Notes: a model not told the origin generated them from the letters alone. A stretch of DNA of 64,000 bases from Euryodendron excelsum (GCA_033060915.1 CM065384.1:34257501-34321500), one strand, 5' to 3'. Positions 36,201 to 52,279 are shown, counted from the first letter of the stretch. Numbers and translations: made by a program.

Positions 36201-39200
36201 GAGAGTATTGGTAGATTTGCAGATATTTATGTTACCTTGGGATGAAGATTGTTCTCTTTATCTCTCCCTGTGCATGTGTGTGTTTCTCGTGAGAAACTGA
36301 CAGCTTTCTGGTTGTATATTTTTGACTGTTGATGCGTGCATAACTTTCCCAGCCTAGTTTATGTGAAAGAACTCCTCAGAACTTGTTATTTGTTCATTTC
36401 AGGATCCCTGCTTCTACGCTTGCTTCCCACCCATTGGTGCTAACAGCTCTTTCTAGCTTGAATTCTGATATCCTTTCAGAGGCATCAGTGAATGGTACTA
36501 TAATTGACACAAGCTAATTTTTGTATTTGGTTATCGTTTTGATTCTTAACTGTCTTCATTGGTATTCTTAAGCTGTTTATAAGTGATTGTAATGCATTGT
36601 TCTTGATTAAGGGTTAGAATTTTCGGTTATGTGAATTTTTCTATATGAATTTCATGACCTTACTTATCGAAAAGAAGTTATTATGATGCAGTTTTTGATG
36701 GGTTTGTTGTCATGATCCTTGTATCCTATTTACCCCTGTATTCTTTATATGCCAAGAGCGGTTCTAATTTCTTCTGTACTGGATGAGTATTATGTTACAA
36801 CTTAAGAAATTTTGGACATATTTCTGATACATTTTTTATTCACTTTGATGGTTTTTACAGTAATTTCTGAACTGATACACTACACAGCAGCAAGAAACTC
36901 AGGTGGCGTTTCTGCACAGATGCCCTTAATTCAAGTAATTGTGCCTCAAGTTATGAGCCTTAAGGCACAGCTCAGAGATTCTTTGAAGGTATTGCTCTGA
37001 CAGAGTTGTATAATTGTTCCTTTTTCTTGGAAGCATCGTGGCCAACCATAGGGATGAGTAGATTTTCTTGTTAAAATGGTGGAGAAATCCCCCTTGCCAT
37101 CCTCCCCCAATCTGTATATGGTAGTGCATGAGAATTCTGATGGAGTTAATGTTCCTTTGTTGTTATTATTATTATTTGTAGATGGTGTGTTAGGCCACAT
37201 ATTGTGAAAGATGGTAAGATTTGAGGTTAACTAAAAGGGTCACATAGCAATGATTTATTTTAAACCAAACTTCAAGTTGAAGATAGGTGGAATGCCAGTG
37301 GCAAGCTGAAGCTAGTCATCGGCTGATATTGACTTCCATTGGCGCTTAATAAGTGCTCCATGGTGCATCTTTCCTAGTGGTCTTTTTTTGCTATTTGAAT
37401 TTTAGAGTGGAGGTATACAGTTTTTTACTAATAGTTACTGTTTATTCCTGGTAATATTGGTGGTGTTGCTAGAACTGCTCCTCACTATCTGACTTCCTTT
37501 GGAATTTTATTTTCTTGCTATTTAATTTTTTTTTTACTTATTAACTTATATTTTGTTAACTGGTCAATGGTCATAGGGCATTGAGATTGTGAGCCATTGG
37601 CTGACTCCCATTTATTGATTATACAACATTCTCAAACCTTTTGTCAGCAGCTCACTTTCTAGGCTGACGTCTTTTTCTTTTTTTTTTTTTAGCTATGAGG
37701 AAAAATGAGTTTGTTTTTAATTTTTCATTCTTAAGTATATAGGAAAACAGCACATGAAGGCTAACAGAATTTCAGTATCTTTTTTTTTTTTTTGTTATCT
37801 TGCTTGTCCTAATGTCTTGTGAGATTACTAGAGATTTTTTCAATTGTCTGGTCTCTGCTTTTTGGATCACTGTTCTTCAAACAAATTATACTAAAAAGAA
37901 TAGCTCAAATGCAGTTGAAGGCCGTTCAGGATAATGATCCATTTGTTTGTTCAACAGTTGTGTTGTGGACCTTTGTTTTTTGCACTGAAAAAATCTTGCT
38001 TCTGTTTTTTTTTTTGCTAAGCAAAAAGGTGGGAAGGGGCGACCAGTGTAGCAACCCCCCTTGGGTATGACCATAAGGGTTCCCACCCGTTGCGGAATGT
38101 TTGTTTGAACCATAGCTACTGACCAGCATAGCAAGTGAAAAAACTCATGTTTCTATTCTAGATCATGCTCACCTGATGGAATGTCAAATTGATTCGTATA
38201 ATATTACATCTTGCTGCATTTGATGCCCATAAGAATATGAATACCATTATCTATAAAGATGACACACTTATTGAGATTCTGATGGCCAAAGTAAAAATTC
38301 ATCAGTGAATTTTCTTGAACAATGTGGTTAAATGTCTGCTTATTGTTCTAATTTTATTATCTGAGTCCACTAATGTCTTCATGTTGCTATTTTGACTAAT
38401 AGTGATAAGATGGCAATTACTGGGTTCATATTTCTTAGATCTTTTTAAATTCTAATTAAGATTTGATGTGAGTTTGAGTTTTGTGAAGTGAAGTGAATAA
38501 CCATTTTCTATTCGGTTTAGTTTTGTCTTAAGTCTTTGATATGGTTTTTTTTTTCAAACATTACGTCAGTAATTTCAAGAATGAAAGTCTTTTTTTTTTC
38601 TTTCCATTTTCCATTTATTTTCAGGATGAGGAAGATGTGAAGGCCATTGCTCGTTTATTTGCTGACATGGGCGATTCATATCTTGAATTGATTGCAAATG
38701 GTACATCTTCTCCTTTCATTTAAGCCTCTTTCCAAATTTATAGCGTGCACCTTATGCTGCAGATTACTAGATAGTAATTTGAGTTGCAAGTACATCCGTG
38801 TGGCTTTGCTTCTAACTTCGAATCTTTTGCAGTCTCTGATATAATTTTCCTGTTTGGTCAAACCAACATTTTTGTTCAGGTTCTGATGAATCAATGTTGA
38901 TAGTGCATGCACTGTTAGAAGTTGCTTCACACCCTGAATTTGATATTGCTTCTATGACATTTAACTTTTGGCACAATCTTCAGATTAACTTGATTGAAAG
39001 GTAAGCCTTTCTGGAGTTCTCAATTCAGCAGTTGTTAATAACATATTATGGATGTGACAATTCTTTTCTCCCAGTGATTCCTACATATCATTTGGTAATG
39101 AAGCATCGATAGAAGAAGAGAGAAACCGGAGGCTGCTGATTTTCCGTTCATCATATGAATCGCTTGTTTCCTTGGTCAGTCTTCTTACTAGTTTGCTCAT

Positions 39201-42200
39201 TGAATGTTAGTATTGGCTTTAAACACTTCTTTTAAAGTTTTGTAATCTTATTGTATGGGGCTCTGTTTCAAAGGGAATCATTTGATGACCCAAAATCCAA
39301 TTTTAATTGTCCAGATAATAAGAAAATTTTACTTCTACGCAAAATTTTGTAGTTAATGTGGGAAAAAATATTATCTTTCTGTCTTATTTGTTATGAGGAG
39401 ATGCAGGCATCTGGGAGTGTATAAGAAAATGGATTTCCTTCTTTCTTGCTATTTTATAAGTCTCCCACTATGAATTGTAGCCAAGTGATGGTTTTCTTAT
39501 GAATGGAACTTAATTTATGTTCTTAGTGAAAAAACTTAATGGGATTTCTTGTTCAAGGAAAAGAATAACAGTTCACACAGACCTTTCTTAACTGGAGGCT
39601 ACTGAGCTGTGCAATACTATAATGTTGTTAATGACTTCCGAGAACTCTGGTTTAATTATTAATCTATTTTTTCATGCATGCAGGTTAGCTTCAAAGTTCA
39701 ATATCCCCAGGATTATGCAGACCTTTCAAGGGAGGACCTTAAGGATTTCAAACAAACTAGATATGGTATAAATTGTGTTTAATAAGGAATAAATTATTGA
39801 TTGACCTATAGCATTCCTTACAAAATCTTCAAACTTAAATTGAATGTTGTTTCTTTTAGTGTTATTTTTCTTTTAGGTTCCATACAAAGATATACATTGA
39901 TGTCTATATCTCTTAACTGGTTGATTAATCAAGTAACTAATCAAAATACTGAATGCTCTTAAATTTTGGTGTTTTCTCATCAATATTTTTTGGGATTTTA
40001 AGTTAGGTTCAATGTTTCAGTTTGTACTGTGCTGTTGTACTGCTGCATTCAAATATATTTGACATCCTCTTTGTCTTTGGCTCTGTTATTTAAAATCTTG
40101 TAGTTATATCTAAATTTTAGTTAATAGCATAAATGACTGAGAAACCTTTTGATTTTCTTCCTAACCATAACTTTGTTGCGTCGATTTTAATATGTATCCA
40201 TACTATCAGATAATATTTTCCCTTTTAATAATATCCCCCAACATACCAAAACTAGCTGTCACCCCTCTCTCTGGTTTCTTTGGTGTTCGTCTACTGATTC
40301 TGGTTCTTCTTTGGGTATCACTTTTAAGGTAAAGATTTCCAGTTACTATGTATTGAACACATCAAAAAGAACGGTGAGTCATTGGAGTCCCTCAGAATTC
40401 TCCGGAAAAACTGACAAAATGTCATCCAAACTTGTGGTTCATTGGGAAAAAAAAAAAAATAGAACTCTTTAAAGTAGCTTCCTTCAGACCTTTGAGCACT
40501 ACCAATCTCTAACTTTAGTTTCTTGTCCATGGCCTATGGTTTGGAGTAAGTGAAAGTCACATTTCTTTCATTGTCTATATAGTTTCCTGCTTCAGAGTGT
40601 TGGCTCCAATGGATAGAAGAAAAATTGTGGTTTGTAGAAGGGGAAATGCTCAAAATTGGTTCAATTTGAAAATTCGCAGGTTGCTGGACTTACAGATTTG
40701 GTGTGATTAGAAGGCCAGGACAGTGGCTATTTTATGTTTTATTTGCTAATTGAAGACCATTTGGTAGGGCAAGGGTATGGGCTTGGGTAGGATTTGATTG
40801 GAAGGGTTTGGAGGTTGAGATCAGGGCTGCTCTATTGCTCTGAATAGTAACCTGAGAACACTAGCTAGAGTTAGTTTACAGAGAAGAAGAAGAAGGATAG
40901 AGGTACTTCACCCTCGCAAGGTATAGGCAAATTCAGACAATCACAATCTCAATTTATCATAAACTCAACTCCATTGAATATTTATAGGCTGCTATAGTTT
41001 TAATAATTCTACAAGGAGAAATTGGGAAACTAGTAGACCTTTATTAGAATCTTCTAGACCTACTTAAAAACCATGACAAGGATCCATAATCATAACTTTA
41101 CCCATAAAACGACCAACAGGTAACCTACAGCTACTGTCCACGTCCAGTAAATTGTGAAATTACCAACATACTCCTAACTACTAAAATCTGCAGGAAAAAA
41201 AAATACTAGCAGTGCACTAGCTTAAAAAAACATAAAACAAAGAATCAAATTGTCCCTAAACATGATTGTGTAAAGCCCAAAGGGTGCTCCATGAGCTTTA
41301 AAAGAATGTGATTGTGTTGTGTGTTTTCCGTAGCCCTTGCAAGAGTAAGCCCATGATAAGTAAGGTATATTAGAAAGGTCCCAAAAGGGTACCCACCATG
41401 TACACTAAACGAGAACATAAACAAAATAACCTATATCCACTATACATGAAAAATTACTCAAAAAGACTAATAAAGTCCAAAAATTGGTTCATAGAAGAAT
41501 CCTCTCTTCCTGAAAACAAACTATACAAAATGGATAGAAACCTACTCTTCAATCTAAAAGTAGGTTCTTCTACCCCATCAAAGGTCCTCTGATAGTTCTC
41601 TCCCTGAATAATCTACATCAAAACATGGGCCACCAAAATCAACGCCTTTTTCTTCCTCTTTCCCAACCTCGCCCCTGTCCAAGCTCGGACAAGATTCAAA
41701 CTTCCATGGGGAACACCCATCAATCCAAAACCTGTCGTCACTATGCAGTAAATGAAAAGATGATTGAATGACTCCCCTTATGTCTTGCACATACAACACC
41801 AATTAACATGAATTTGCCTTCTACTAATCAAATTATAAATAATCTTGTCATGCATCGTCGTCTGAACAAAAATTGCAACCATAGGAACGTTGGATGCTCA
41901 TACTACTTTCCAAGAAAAAGACAACTCCCTACTCCTAACCAGAGCTTCATAAAAAGACCTCATTTTAAAGCAACTATATGCAGATGTCTACTATTGCACT
42001 ACATTCAACTCTTGTCAAAAAGTAATATCCCCAAAAAAGTTTGTGATCCTTTGATTTTAAGAATCACTTACTGCAGCTTGCTTATTATGTGCCACACGAG
42101 CAACACGAGCAAGAGTGGGAAATGCCTCCATCAACTTTCTATCTATTAGAACCCTAACCCTAGAATCCATTCCTACCCTAAACCGACCACAAATGCACTT

Positions 42201-45200
42201 ATATGCAGCCAAAGGCTGCCCTCCTTTCGTAATCTATCCTACACCATTAGGTTTTTGAATTTTCTTAACGGCTCATGTCCAAACCACTCTTTGGAAATTT
42301 CTTTTGTCCCCATTTGATCATGTTGCTAGAAGCATAAATATTGCTTAATCATTTTCCTGGCATTTATCTATTGTTGCGTCTGTGCATCACTATGACTTCA
42401 AAGGTCGAGGGAGTAGGTGGTGTTATGAAAATTCCTATCTTCATCCATTTTCATGGGATATGTTTTTTCCTATATTTTTATGTTTTATTGTGTTATGTTA
42501 CTTTTTTTTAATTATTATTTTGGGAAGCCTTGGTACTTAAACATTTCACAACACTAACAAACTTTGTGATATTGCTAGATGTTGCCGATATCTTAATTGA
42601 TGCAGCAGTGGTTTTAGGAGGTGAAGCAACGCTGAAGATTCTTTACATGAAGCTTGTTGAGGTGCGAATTTGTTTTCTTTGATGCTGTAAAGTGGTTGTC
42701 ACAATGCAAATTGATTGAAGAAGTCTTTGTCTTGAAATTTGTATAATGTTTGAATTGGATTAAAAGCAAAATTTAGTGGTTGGAATTTCTCATGGTGTTA
42801 AATATTGCTAATTCTAGACTCCTCCAAACTCGCAGGTTGCTTAAATTCAAATTGATTTTCTATATTTCGAGATCGTTCGTGTTAAGCTTTGAGCATTAGT
42901 TTTTGCAGATCAACAATTGGATGGATAATTTCCAGATATAATACATTTTGGATGGAATGTTTTGAATGAGCTTTCTTCCTGTATCATATGTCGGGTTGCC
43001 TTTGGGATCTTCTTTTAAGGCCAAGTTGTGTGTGAGGGGGTGGTTGAAAGGTTTCAAAAGAGACGATATCTCTCCAAAGGTGCAAGGTTTATTATGATCA
43101 AGAATCAAGAGTACTCTGTTGAGTCTCCCAACCTACTTTATCTCTGTTTTTTGTGTTCCTTCTTTGATGGTTAGGAGGCTTGAGAAGTTAGAATAAGACT
43201 TTTGGTGGGAGGCATCTGGTTGATTGGGACACAGTTTGCTCAACTATTAGGGAAGGGGCTTCAACATTAGAAGATTGTAAATGTTCAACAAGGCTTTGCT
43301 GGGATAGTGATTTTGGAGATTTGCTTGCGAGAGAGATAGATATTGAAAACTGGTAATAAGCACCAAATATGGTTATTCTCTATATTGCCTTAAGAGTGTC
43401 GTTGGCGGTATGTGTCTTAGCGTCAGATTCATCTAATTATCATGTCTAATGTTACGAGGACATTACAAATACTTCTTTTATTTTATAGGATGAAATAGTG
43501 TTTATAAGGTGCTATAGTGTATTTCATGCATAATATGGGAGTTTTATGCATATTTATATGGTAAACTTAAATTACTAAACATTTTTGTTGGGTGAATATA
43601 TCCATACCTATACTCTAACCTAAGTGTTAGGTGTTTGACACTGTTACTTGATGCATTTTTAAAAAAGTCCGTGTAACATAGGTTGTTCTTGGGGTGATTA
43701 GCTACTCCGCAGTTATTCGTTTGTTTCGGTCGAGGCTTTTGAATAGGGATTCGTTGAGTCTAGGATGATCTTATGACGCTAGTGTGGGGTGGGTAAGAGG
43801 GTGAAGTTTTGGCTGACTGATGGCATGGAGAAAGAAGATTAGAAGAATTATTTCCTACTATTGTTTTTCTTTCTAGTCGATAGAGGCATCCATTGGACAT
43901 AGTGTAAAACGGTTAGTCCACAAACATTAGAAAAAAACCCAATATATTAAGCAAAACAAAGTTAAAAAATGGGATCTGGTAGTGTTGGGATCCAGATCGG
44001 GATTCTATGATTCAGTAAGATCCTACTTCTAAGGAGTTTCCATAAGAACCAGATTGATTTGGCCAAAATGGATCTTAAGATCCGGATCGGGATTTTAACA
44101 ACTATAGTTAAAAGGCGATGGGTGGATATTAATTGGCGTTACCTGTGCAATAGGGATGGGGAGTCTATGTCACATTCTACTTCATTGTGCAGTTGTTAGA
44201 GAATTTTGGGTTTTGATCTTGAATAGTTTTCGGATGTCATGGGTTTTTCTGCCAAGGGTGCAGTAGTCGTTGCAATAGTGGTGGGGAGGGAGGGTACGGG
44301 GAAGAGGAGTAGGAAGGCTTGGCTTCTAACATCTTTTTGTTTGATGGCCGATGTGGGGGAGCAGAACAAAGGAACTTTTCAAGGCATGGAGTAGCTGCCG
44401 CATAGATTGAAGAGTAATTTTCTTCTCTCTTTTTTTTTTGTGTGTGTCTATTTTGTATAGTTGGGTCTCGGGTAGAGCGGAGCCAAATCTTGATCAATTC
44501 TGAGTTTTGTACAAGCTATGGAGTAGAGGGATTGTATAGTTGTCATGGCTTTCTATTCCTGTTTTTGTTCTCATGTATAGGTTTATTTTGTATATGGGTT
44601 GTAGCTCTTTGATGCCTTCTAATGCAATTACCTTTTACTGATAAAATATCTTGAAGAGAGAAAGAGATCCTTTGCTTTCTTCTTCGAATTAGTTGTTAAG
44701 ATTGATAGGAAGCTCTGCGAGATTGATCCCAAAAAGTTTGGTGATTCTCTTTTCTGTAGTCTAAGGATTGGAGCTCGAATGGTGGAGTGCAGCAGCCACT
44801 TTAAGAAGGGGGCTGTATTGTGGTAAAAGGGTTTGAGGGGAAGAGGTCGGAAAGAGTACCAGAAGGAGAGATGGAAGGTGGGTAAAAGGGAGTGATGATT
44901 TTATGAGTGGCAGTGGTGCCAAATGGGTAGACTCTTGTTGGCCATTCCTTGAGGTGAAACCTTTGGAGTTTAGTTTGGTCTATTTTTGGTATTTTTTGGG
45001 TTATGTCAGATCCAGTGAGCATGTTGATATATATGGGTGTCGTGTGAAGAGGCTTCTAGGGCTTGGATGGTAGTGCCCTTATGTCTAACCTGGTGCATAT
45101 GGACGGAGCACAATCAACATACTTTTGAAGAAATGAAAATGACACTCTTTTTGTGTGTTTTTTTGGGTAACGAATGCTCCTCATAAAAATAGATGTCAAT

Positions 45201-48200
45201 GGCTCCTTATTTATTAGCACAACTCCCTCTTCTTTCCTTACTGCTCCTCCCCCTCTTTCTTCTTTACAGTGAAACTAGTTTTAGACCCGTGCAATGCATG
45301 AGATTTGGAGTAATTTTTTTGGATCCATTGTTTAACGGTAATGAATTTAAATAAAAACTACACAGAATTTCTTTACTCATCTTTTTAAAATTTTATGTAA
45401 TTTAATTAAATGAATTTTGTATTTGTCTATCCATAATGTATTCATGTTAATAGTGAATCCATATTAGTATTCTTGTTTTTTTATCAAAATTATTAACATA
45501 AATGCAAGGACTTCCTAACCTTGTCATCAAGCTACAGAACATATCAATTCATTATTGGATTTATGGTTTAGCACATCCACATCCACATCCACATCCACAT
45601 CCACATACTACAAACTCTTACTTTAATTCTATAATCATCTCTATCAATATTGAAAGAAGCCTACACCTCATGGTAACTCTTTACAATTTCCAACTGTTTA
45701 GTTTTGTTGTTCTGAATTGAGAATAAACAAAAGGAAAAATGTGAACATATCACTAACAACTTTAGAAATTTCAATAAAGACATATATAGTGAATCACGTG
45801 TATGAAATACATGAATCAAGACAGACACATTTCATGTAATTGTCTACGTAGGTATATGAATGTAGTAACTAATGCATGAACAAACATAAACGTAATGACC
45901 CCTGTGTTCATATAATCTGTATATGTATATGAACCAATGAAACATCCAACCATATGTATAGAATACATGAACTATGCATGTACATGAGCTACTCTAAATG
46001 AACCAATGAAACATTCAACCATATGTAAAAAATACATGAACTACAATAAATGCAGTCAACCACACAATTGTAGTAATCTGTAAAAAAAATTATAAGTCTA
46101 GGTGAAAAAGAAATTAACACTACAGTGATGTACATGAATCTACAATAAATGATTCAATGAAACATTCAACCACATGTATAAAATACATGAAGTACAATAA
46201 ATACAATCAACCACACAGTTGTAGTAATCTATAAAAAAAATTACAAAATGTAGGGAAAAAAAAAAAACACCACAGTGAGCCACTTGTCGCAACCACAGCG
46301 ATAGTGACCTCCTTTTCTATATTGTATATAGATATAGATAGATGGATGGTTATAGTAATGTTTAAGTGGAATCTGTATTTAATATTGTTTCATGTGAATT
46401 TTATGAGCTATGGTCTGATCATTTTCTCTTACAATGATCATCTCAGGCTGTAGGTAGCTGTGGAAATGATGAGCGCAGTGATTGGCGTCCAGCAGAGGCT
46501 GTCTTATATTGTATCCGGGCTATATCAGATTATGTTTCTGTCACAGAAGTGGAAATAATGCCCCAGGTTTGAATGTCGTTCAAAATTCTCTTGCTAAGAC
46601 ATGAAGGCTACGGCATGATTTCCCCCTGTGCACGCATTGTGGTCCCATGCTTTTACTTTCCTTTGGAAAATGTCTCCTGTTTCCTTTTTATGTTTTCCTA
46701 ATTTATATAGGATTGTATTAGATTTGTAACTACTAAAAGTGTATTAACTTATATGTTTTGCTGGCTGTGTTAAGTTCCTTGTTTTTAATTCAGTATTTTT
46801 TAGACTATCTTTTTTGTTCTGCAACTTAATGTTTTAACTCTTTTGTTTGGTTTACACAGGTTATGTCTTCACTTCCAAAACTTCCTCATCAACCCCAACT
46901 TCTAATGACTGGTAATTTTTCCTTTTGTATTTACTATTTATCAATGATATTCTTTTCCCTTTTCCTGAAATGAGGACAAGGGTGTTACTGGTGGAAATGG
47001 TTGGTTATCCCTCCCAGGGGTGCTTTTCATTTGTTTTAAGTCCTAAAATCCCCGCTAACCATGGCCCTTAATAGCATTATCTCTTTTGTCCTGATAAATA
47101 AGCTAATGAATATTTTTTTCCTTTTCCCAGTGTGCTTAACAATTGGAGCTTATTCAAAATGGCTTGATGCTGCACCTGGTGGACTCTCATTCTTGCCTTC
47201 ACTCATAGATATTCTTGTGAGAGGCATGAGTATGTCTGAAGATTCTGCAGCAGCCGCTTCTTTGGCCTTTAGACACATCTGTAATGGTAGACTCTCATCT
47301 GCTGAGCATTGTGCACCTTTACTTTTTTCATTCTGTTCCTTTACCTTTTTCATTCTGTTATTAAGCTGTCTAATATTGTACCTGAGTGAGATGTATGGAT
47401 GGGTCACGCATGTAGTGATGATAAAAGTGCTCATTCCTGAAAGTTCAGTCATCATCCGTTTGCACCCAAGAAACTGCATTAATAAATACCTAGTTTGGTC
47501 TTCCCTGTAGACAACAGACATTCGTTGCTTTGAAATCAACCAATTACTGGATTTGCCATATTTGAGGTTTGGTTGTACCTGAAAGTTTGTCTGTAAACAA
47601 GTAGCTATACTACTAGCAGTCGCATACTTTAAGGGATCTATTTTTAGATTGCTGTTTTTTTTTCTCTTTTTGTGAGACTAAGTATAACATCTTGAGAGGA
47701 TTATAATCAACCTTTAAATGCCTTCAAACCTTGACAAGTGAACAGAATTGAATGAGGACTAATTGACATATATTATTTGAGTGGAAGTGACCACAACTAA
47801 CAAATGAAAAAGACAGTGGAGTCATGGCATTTGTTGCTCTAATCGTCCCAGGCACATTATGCATCCACATCTGTGATGGCCAAACTTTTTCTTCTTAGCA
47901 AAAAATTGATAAGGTAATTTTTTTTCCCCAGAACAATGGTTCATTTTTGTCATACTAAAGTTTGAAGTCGTTGAAAGTTGAGAGCTTAGAAAGGAAAACC
48001 TTGATCGTCTTGAGAAAATTCAGTATTTCTGATTTTTCTATTCATAATCACTGCTTGAAAATAGCACTATTAGAGCAATTTGGGCATGGGTTATTTGGTT
48101 TGATGGCTGGAACAGTGCTAGGTAAGAAAGGTTATTAAGGATGTAATAGTTGATTGAACAAAGTTACCTTGCTTGCTTTGGTAGTTAATCATTAAAGGAT

Positions 48201-51200
48201 GCCCAGGCCTTAAAATAGTTCTAAGCTCATTCAAGTCATAGATAAATTGCCTTATTGTATGCCCAGCAATGCCTCTACAGTTAGGCAATGAAAGCCCTCA
48301 TAGCTGGCCTTTTAGTTGGCTTTAGGCTCAAGAAAGTTGTTCCTTTTGTATTTTTATAGCACAATCATATTATTATCCTTTCCTTTTTCAGTGGTCATTG
48401 ATTGATAAGTTATATAATAAATTATGGTCTTAAACGGTTCTGTTTCTTTTCATGAGGAAAGATAGTATTTATGAATATATTAAGGCTCCAAAATGTGAAG
48501 CCACCTAACCAGTACCAAAAAAATATATATGCATTCCCTCAGGAATCAAAAGTTTCCAAAAGTCCAAAGAATGCTTTTGTAGAATGCTTGAGCTAGATAT
48601 CTTTTGTTCTTGATTCAAAGTTTCTAGGATGTTGTCGCACATACATACTTCTGATCTACATGGTTGTAGCTTTCTATAATTGCACATTATGAATTGTATT
48701 TGATTTCTTCATTTATATACTAAAAATCAAAAGACCTGTAAATTGACTTATCTAACCCTCTTGTAATTGGTATGCCAAGGGATTCACTTTTTGTTTTTTT
48801 TCCAAAAGAAATAAGTATATATATCCTAGTTTTGTGTTGCAGATTTTAATTTGTTTCCACTCGATTGTGATTCATTCAATTCATCTCCAGAAAAATAATA
48901 AGCGCATAAGTCAATAAATAAACAGATACATGTATGTTCATATGGCTAACTCTTTTAGTTGATTGTAAAATACTTCACCTTCTTTGATTTTTAACTAGTT
49001 TGCATTACCTATTGTGAATTTTAATAGGTCATAGTGAAACTAATGTCCACTCACACATGAGCCTCTCTCAGGCTCACACCTATGCTGCGGCTTGCACATC
49101 GACTTTGGGAGTCCTTAGCAAAGGCTTATCCATATGCTTTGCTTGCACTTAGGCTTTGGGACTTGGGAGTGCTCTGCACCTTTGTATGCCTTAAGAGTGT
49201 TTAATAACTACATTTTAGCGTATTTAGCAATTTAAAATAGTTGTCTAAAATATGAAAGTATCAACTGCAGCTCTAGGACTGTGTTTTGGGGGTTCATAAG
49301 CACATAGTAGTTCCCTTCAGACCAAGAATAGCATGCTTCACAGCTATTTGAGATGCGGGTAACCAAATAAGGGGTGGTGGCATCCTAGCTTGGTTGAGAA
49401 TTACCATTGCCATGGGACGTTATGATTATGACTTTACTATGGTGAAAAATGAGTGTTGATTTGAATCCTGTTAAGTTCTCAGTATGTGATCCAGGTAACA
49501 GATCTATTGTTCTAAGTGGCATGTCCTTTGAGCTCTGTTGAGTTGGTTTTGACATTTGAGTGATGCTTTCTGTGCTTAGATAGTGTGCAGCTGCTGGCTT
49601 TTCATGGTCATTCTGCTTTGAAGATGTTTGAACTTTGGCAATTGCAGAGAAGAAACTGATGCCAAAAGGATGCTTTTCCTTTGTTCCTTCTTTTTGCCCC
49701 CCTCTTTTTTCCTTTTGTTTCCCTTGTTTTCCATGGTTATGTTTTAACTTCCTGACCCGCAATATCTGATTTGTGTCTGCTTCTGATTTTTTTGAGAATT
49801 ATAGTTAGGGAGTTACTTGTTGGTTTTGAATTTCCTTATTACCATTTGATCTCAATGATATAATTTGCAACTCTTTTATGGTGCTTTGGCTTGTGGCATC
49901 TCGATGTCATGCCTTCTGATCTAACCGGTCTCTATTTTATGTGGTTCTGCACTCAACACATTTACCAGTTATTAGCTGTCACTCTTAGCTAGTAGCTACA
50001 ATCTCAGTGTCTGTATAGCAACAGTGTGGTCTCCATCTACAAGTATTCTACAATCTCGGTTAAACTTATTTATTATGGCTGTAGACTGTGGGAAGAGGCT
50101 TTGTGGATCCTTAGATGGTCTTTTCCACATATACCAAAGGGCCTTGATTGGGGAAGGTACATTTAAGGTTTCTGCTGAAGACTCATTGCATCTGGTTGAA
50201 GCTTTAAGGTATTCTTGTTTATTTGAAACACTTTGGTCTATTGTCAAATAAATTAAATGCTTCGTTTGATTCTTTTCAACCTTCCTTTGCAGTGTGGTTA
50301 TTACAGAGCTTCCCTCAGACCATGCTAAGAAAGCCCTTGAGGTGTTATGCTTGCCTGCTGTTTCTCGTTTACAGGTTAGTCTCATTTCCGAAGTAAATTT
50401 CGAATTGTACTTCTATAGTATGAAACACCAATTAATGTCATCAACGACCAGGAAATTATAAATCAAGGTCCTTTGATATTGGGGCAAACAACAGCTCGTG
50501 AGTTAACAGTACATATTGATCGACTTGCAAATATCTTTAGGTATGGTTGTTTTTCTTTGTTATGTCCTTTATTACCTTAATTGTCAACAGTATCAACAAT
50601 TGCTGAATTCGAATTATTTGTAGATATGTAAATCACCCTGAAGCTGTTGCAGATGCAATTGAAAGGCTATGGCCGATGTTCAAAGCCATCTTTGATCTGT
50701 AAGAATTTGTGAAAGGATGGTTTCCTGAAGCTTATATACTTGATATTCAATCCTTGGCTAATGTGGTTTAAAATGATTATGCTGCAGTCGCGCTTGGGAC
50801 ATGCGGACGATGGAGTCACTTTGTCGGGCTTGCAAAAATGCTGTGAGTTTGGTCAAGAGTGATCTTCGCTATAAAAACTGGGTTGAGTTTGTGAAATAAG
50901 CATCTCAGTATACACTAATGAAAAATATCTCCCACATTTTTGAGAGTCGAGTTTCATCGCTTGCCAAATCAGGCTGGATATCCAGATTTAGGCCGTTAAA
51001 GAATTTAAAATTTTGAATTAGGCTGCACCAAATGCAAAGTAAGCCAAGCTCGGGTTGGGATGGGTTGCAGCACTTAGTTGGGCTCCAGCTTTCCTTTCAT
51101 TCTCTGTGACACAGCTATCATTTTAATCATCATGGCAACTAATATGTCTTGTGGCTGTAATCCTTCCATTCCATTGGATATTTCAACGCATATACCTTCG

Positions 51201-52242
51201 GTAATATCTGAGATTTTAGCATTTTGTTGCCTTATGAAGTTATCCTTTGATGTTGCTTCAGCTATCATGACCTCAACTTTTGTATTTATCCAGTTTAAAG
51301 TTTAAACTTGAATCTGAAAATCTGCACCATTGCTTCTCTCTATATAACCCATCTTAGTAAGTGCTCATTATTTCTAAAGCTGGTGAGTTCATAATTAAAG
51401 CACAAAGTTGCTTAATAGTCAAGTTCACTTATAAAGGTGTTCTGGATAATCTGTTGCATATAGCAACTTGGGTGAATTCAAACATGTTCCTGTTTTGGAT
51501 GTGCATTTGAACTGAGAAAGATTACACAGATATATTATTATTCTTGTCTATTTGTTACTGGACTTAGTTTGTTGCTAAATTTTTTAGGACCCCGTATGCT
51601 CTATCATATCCTTGAAGTTTGATGAAAACATGGATGTTGTCTAATGATTCCATACATCACTAGGGTTTTTGTTTCTCGCCATTAATGCTGAGTTATTAAT
51701 GTTTAGGTAAGAACTTCTAAAAGGTTCATGGGGATAACAATTGGAGCAATGCTAGAAGAGATACAAGGCCTATATAAACAACACCACCAACCATGTTTCC
51801 TCTATCTCTCTAGTGAAGTTATAAAGGTATATGCCTCTCTCTGAACTTTAAGCAGTGTTTATTTAAGTGTTTAGTTGTCTTGCGAAATCAGTGGATCTTG
51901 TGATGCAGATATTCGGGTCTGATCCATCTTGTGCAGAATACTTAAAAATCTTGATTGAATCACTCTTCAGCCACACTAGATGTTTGCTTACAAAAATTCA
52001 GGTATGGTTTTAATTACTAGTTTGTTGCCTCTTCTTCCAGCTTTACTTGTATTTTCGTTGATTTTGATTTTGATTGGAGGAATATGATTTTTAGGACTTC
52101 ACTTCCAGACCAGACATAGCAGATGATTGTTTTCTGTTGGCGTCGAGATGCATTCGCTATTGTCCTCAATTGTTTTTCCCTTCGGCAGTATTTCCATCAT
52201 TAATAGATTGTTCTATGGTCGGCATCACAGTGCAGCACAGGT

Positions 52243-52279
<37 letters not shown>

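Noticed and set aside
47150..47539. 129-codon minus-strand ORF
   Set aside because: Antisense of importin exon 16 and the following intron.
49385..49762. 125-codon minus-strand ORF
   Set aside because: Lies within an importin intron; Lys/Gln/Ser-rich with no motif and no splice partners.
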